From JBDLID01 sp039715055 (lineage in GTDB: Bacteria > Desulfobacterota > Desulfobulbia > Desulfobulbales > Desulfocapsaceae): 51,682 bases of DNA. Positions 50,209 to 51,682 of this stretch are shown here, in pieces. The position numbers and the translations under genes are program-made. The notes under the pieces were generated by a model, which was not told the DNA's origin, ran no database searches, and saw only the letters and a list, made by a program, of their open reading frames with translations. The stretch spans positions 1-51,682 of the forward strand of contig JBDLID010000004.1 of NCBI GenBank assembly GCA_039715055.1, written 5' to 3'. Positions within the stretch are counted from its first letter, which is position 1; the number at the start of each line of letters is the position of its first letter.

Positions 50209-50673
50209 ATGAAACTTGTAACAACATCCAAAGTAATTGGTGCGGCAATTCTCTTCTCCATGGCAGCCTGGCCTGTTCAGGGAATCTCCTCACAGAACCC
50301 GGTTGATCTCGATTCACTCCGGCAGCAGACTCTCAATAACACCTTGCAGGCAGATCTGGAATCACCTGTTAATACAGACTGGATTGTAGTCGCCGGCAGA
50401 GGCGGCGGGAACGGTGGTGGAGGCAATGGCAATGGTGGTGGTGGTAACGGCGGCGGTGCGGGAGCCGGAAACGGCAATGGCAACGGTGACGGTTCAGGGG
50501 ACGCGCCAGGGGACGGAACCGGTAACGGTCCCGGCGACGGATCAGGAGACGGCCCACAGGATGGCACCGGTTTTGGCGCGGGCAATGGCCCGGGTAACGG
50601 TGTTCATGAACCGGGAACAGGCGGCGGCCCTGGAAATGGCATCCACGTCCCGGGAACCGGGCTGACTGATTAG
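50209..50673 (+). CDS. secreted Gly/Asn/Asp-rich low-complexity protein
   Basis: A 154-residue protein. Signal peptide at 1-25 ('LVTTSKVIGAAILFSMAAWPVQG'), a short ordered segment (28-62, 'NPVDLDSLRQQTLNNTLQADLES'), then about 90 residues of Gly with Asn, Asp, Pro and Ser: first GGGN-type repeats, then 'GDGxGxGPGDG' dipeptide-like repeats, then 'PGTGGGPGNGIHVPGTG'. AAGGGG precedes ATG. No known domain; perhaps a matrix or surface protein, and the Asp/Gly-rich part could bind calcium. The TAG stop is part of the dispersed repeat copy B. Confidence 0.75.
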   Translation: MKLVTTSKVIGAAILFSMAAWPVQGISSQNPVDLDSLRQQTLNNTLQADLESPVNTDWIVVAGRGGGNGGGGNGNGGGGNGGGAGAGNGNGNGDGSGDAPGDGTGNGPGDGSGDGPQDGTGFGAGNGPGNGVHEPGTGGGPGNGIHVPGTGLTD

Positions 50674-50800
50674 TGCCTTACTCCATGAAAACACCAATAA
50701 AAAAAAGAAGTGATGAGGTAGCTTTAAAATCACAAACTTAGAGTGATCACCAAACCACTTATCCAGCGACTCTAAAAAGTTTTACGACTTGTCGGGTCAG
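50670..50800. repeat. dispersed 131-bp repeat, copy B
   Basis: Second copy of the element at 23542-23672, same orientation, ends most conserved. Its first bases (TTAG) supply the stop codon of the Gly-rich gene, and a GC-rich hairpin follows 14 bases later. Confidence 0.8.
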
Positions 50801-50813
50801 CAACATTATTTAT

Positions 50814-50844
50814 GCCGGAGGGGGATCTTGTACCCCTCTCCGGC
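50814..50844. terminator. hairpin between convergent genes, probable terminator
   Basis: GCCGGA-GGGGG / CCCC-TC-TCCGGC around an eight-base loop, between the rightward Gly-rich gene and the leftward helicase gene. T-runs are modest (CTCTCTTT to the right). Confidence 0.5.
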
Positions 50845-50854
50845 CCCCTCTCTT

Positions 50855-51682
50855 TCAAAGAGTCTCAAAAACCTTGCGCCTGGCCTCGGCCGATCGTTTC
50901 AGGGCCGATACCGAATCATCAACATAGTCAAAAACCCTGGCCTCCTTACCCTTTGCCGGACGCATAATCCGGCCGATTATCTGCAGCAGTCGCCCCTCAA
51001 AGGTGATGGGGGTGGTGAGAAAAAGACAGGTCAACCCCGGGCAGTCAAAGCCCTCGCCAATCAGCTGCAGGGTGGCGACGAGTACGCTGATCCTTCCCTC
51101 ACGCACATCGTCTACAACCTGGCTCCTCTTTTCCGCCGGAGTCTGACCGGTGAGCATGGCCACTTTAACACCCCTGTTCAACAGCAGCCGTTCAAAGAGC
51201 TCACAGTGAGTCACCCGATCTGAAACAACAAGCGATACCCCACCTTCCTTTTCACCGGCAACCGCAGCCACGTCGCCTACGATCTGGACATTACGTCCCT
51301 CGTCTTTTGTCAGGGCGGTGATGAGCGCCTGATAATCTCCCCTGTAACGGTAGCTGAACGCGGTCATTTTTCTGAAAAATTTCGGTTTGACAATTGCCCC
51401 GCTTTCAGCAAGTTCCAGCTTGTCCACCTGATGAATGCGGTCTCCCATGAAATAATAAATAAGACGGGTGGTCTGGTCATCGCTGCGAAAGGCGGTGGCG
51501 GAAAGGCCGAGCATGTAATAACAGTCGAAACGGCTCACCACATCGGTAAACAGACTTGCCGGAACACGGTGACACTCATCCACTACCAGGTGACCGAAGT
51601 GATCTTTCAACTCGTCCACCCGTTTCCTGGCACTGTTGACAATGGCCACGGTCACCGGCTCGATTGTAAAATGGCCATCTCC
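50855..51682 (-). CDS. SF2 DEAD/DEAH-box helicase, C-terminal part (runs off the window)
   Basis: At least 275 residues of a superfamily 2 helicase; the ATP-binding Walker A region lies beyond the window. Visible motifs: DECH in 'LVVDECHRVPA' (II), SAT in 'LGLSATAFRSD' (III), 'VAMLTGQTPAEKR' and 'ISVLVATLQLIGEGFDCPGL' (IV-V), and 'LLQIIGRIMRPAKGK' (VI). The organisation resembles RadD/XPB-like or restriction-type helicases. The frame is open to the right edge, and the first visible residues are GDGHFTIEPVTVAIV. No annotated partner is in view. Confidence 0.88.
   Translation of the reverse strand, partial: GDGHFTIEPVTVAIVNSARKRVDELKDHFGHLVVDECHRVPASLFTDVVSRFDCYYMLGLSATAFRSDDQTTRLIYYFMGDRIHQVDKLELAESGAIVKPKFFRKMTAFSYRYRGDYQALITALTKDEGRNVQIVGDVAAVAGEKEGGVSLVVSDRVTHCELFERLLLNRGVKVAMLTGQTPAEKRSQVVDDVREGRISVLVATLQLIGEGFDCPGLTCLFLTTPITFEGRLLQIIGRIMRPAKGKEARVFDYVDDSVSALKRSAEARRKVFETL

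Noticed and set aside
1..51682. CRISPR array, insertion sequence, prophage, tRNA or rRNA
   Set aside because: I saw no direct-repeat/spacer pattern, transposase, integrase, phage structural gene, T-loop signature or rRNA sequence.

Overview
The window reads as a piece of chromosome from a delta-type proteobacterium (Desulfobacterota, most likely a sulfate- or sulfur-metabolising relative of the Desulfobulbaceae). The grounds are an indolepyruvate:ferredoxin oxidoreductase operon with a phenylacetate-CoA ligase, C-terminal Cys-pair modules typical of deltaproteobacterial sensors, at least one clear selenocysteine protein, and many hybrid sensor kinases. This is inference from gene content; no rRNA or tRNA is present. 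I see no phage, insertion sequence or CRISPR array.

Layout. 1-2764 (minus): iorA-iorB-paaK, oxidation of aryl pyruvates to aryl acids and CoA thioesters. 3174-6896 (plus): site-2 protease, Tat-type ferritin-like lipoprotein, hybrid histidine kinase. 7123-10190 (minus): fadD-like then fadL-like, uptake and activation of hydrophobic acids. 10741-11775: D-Ala-D-Ala carboxypeptidase. 11888-17841 (minus): SOS mutagenesis operon lexA-DUF72-imuB-dnaE2 with a readable LexA-type operator/promoter, a telomere-like heptamer array as leader, and a 97-bp folded element inside. 18151-25765: a Lcl/DUF1566 protein, SGNH hydrolase, NrfJ/OB-fold secreted protein, a panE-HAD-NUDIX operon, histidine phosphatase, DUF808 membrane protein and a LysR regulator. 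25925-28600: GNAT, a DapF-like epimerase with both catalytic cysteines changed to serine, GNAT, rhodanese and a gene remnant. 28859-32152: B12-binding radical SAM enzyme, TetR and ACT protein under a promoter holding a near-perfect operator, then an iodothyronine-deiodinase-like selenoprotein. 32227-37937 (minus): hybrid kinase, exported metallo-beta-lactamase-fold protein, and a MocR regulator carrying an extra LysR-type ligand-binding domain. 38074-46783: small membrane protein, methyltransferase-like protein, PhzF, a Cache-HAMP sensor divergent from an orphan solute-binding protein, an SPFH protein, an N-formylglutamate-amidohydrolase-like protein and a DMT transporter. 46902-49782 (minus): PilZ, dodecin, a 53-codon two-helix membrane protein with an in-frame TGA (Cys-x-x-TGA), and typA. 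50209-51682: a secreted Gly/Asn-rich protein and the 3' part of an SF2 helicase.

Most noteworthy: (1) the small ORF after typA, a candidate new selenoprotein with a CxxU motif, a good ribosome site and a hairpin at the right distance after the TGA; (2) the deiodinase-like selenoprotein; (3) an SOS mutasome operon in which a DUF72 gene stands where imuA would be expected; (4) the Ser/Ser DapF paralogue; (5) the GntR-aminotransferase-LysR ligand domain fusion; (6) two families of dispersed intergenic repeats, each with two copies. All homology statements come from motif recognition by eye, not from database searches.
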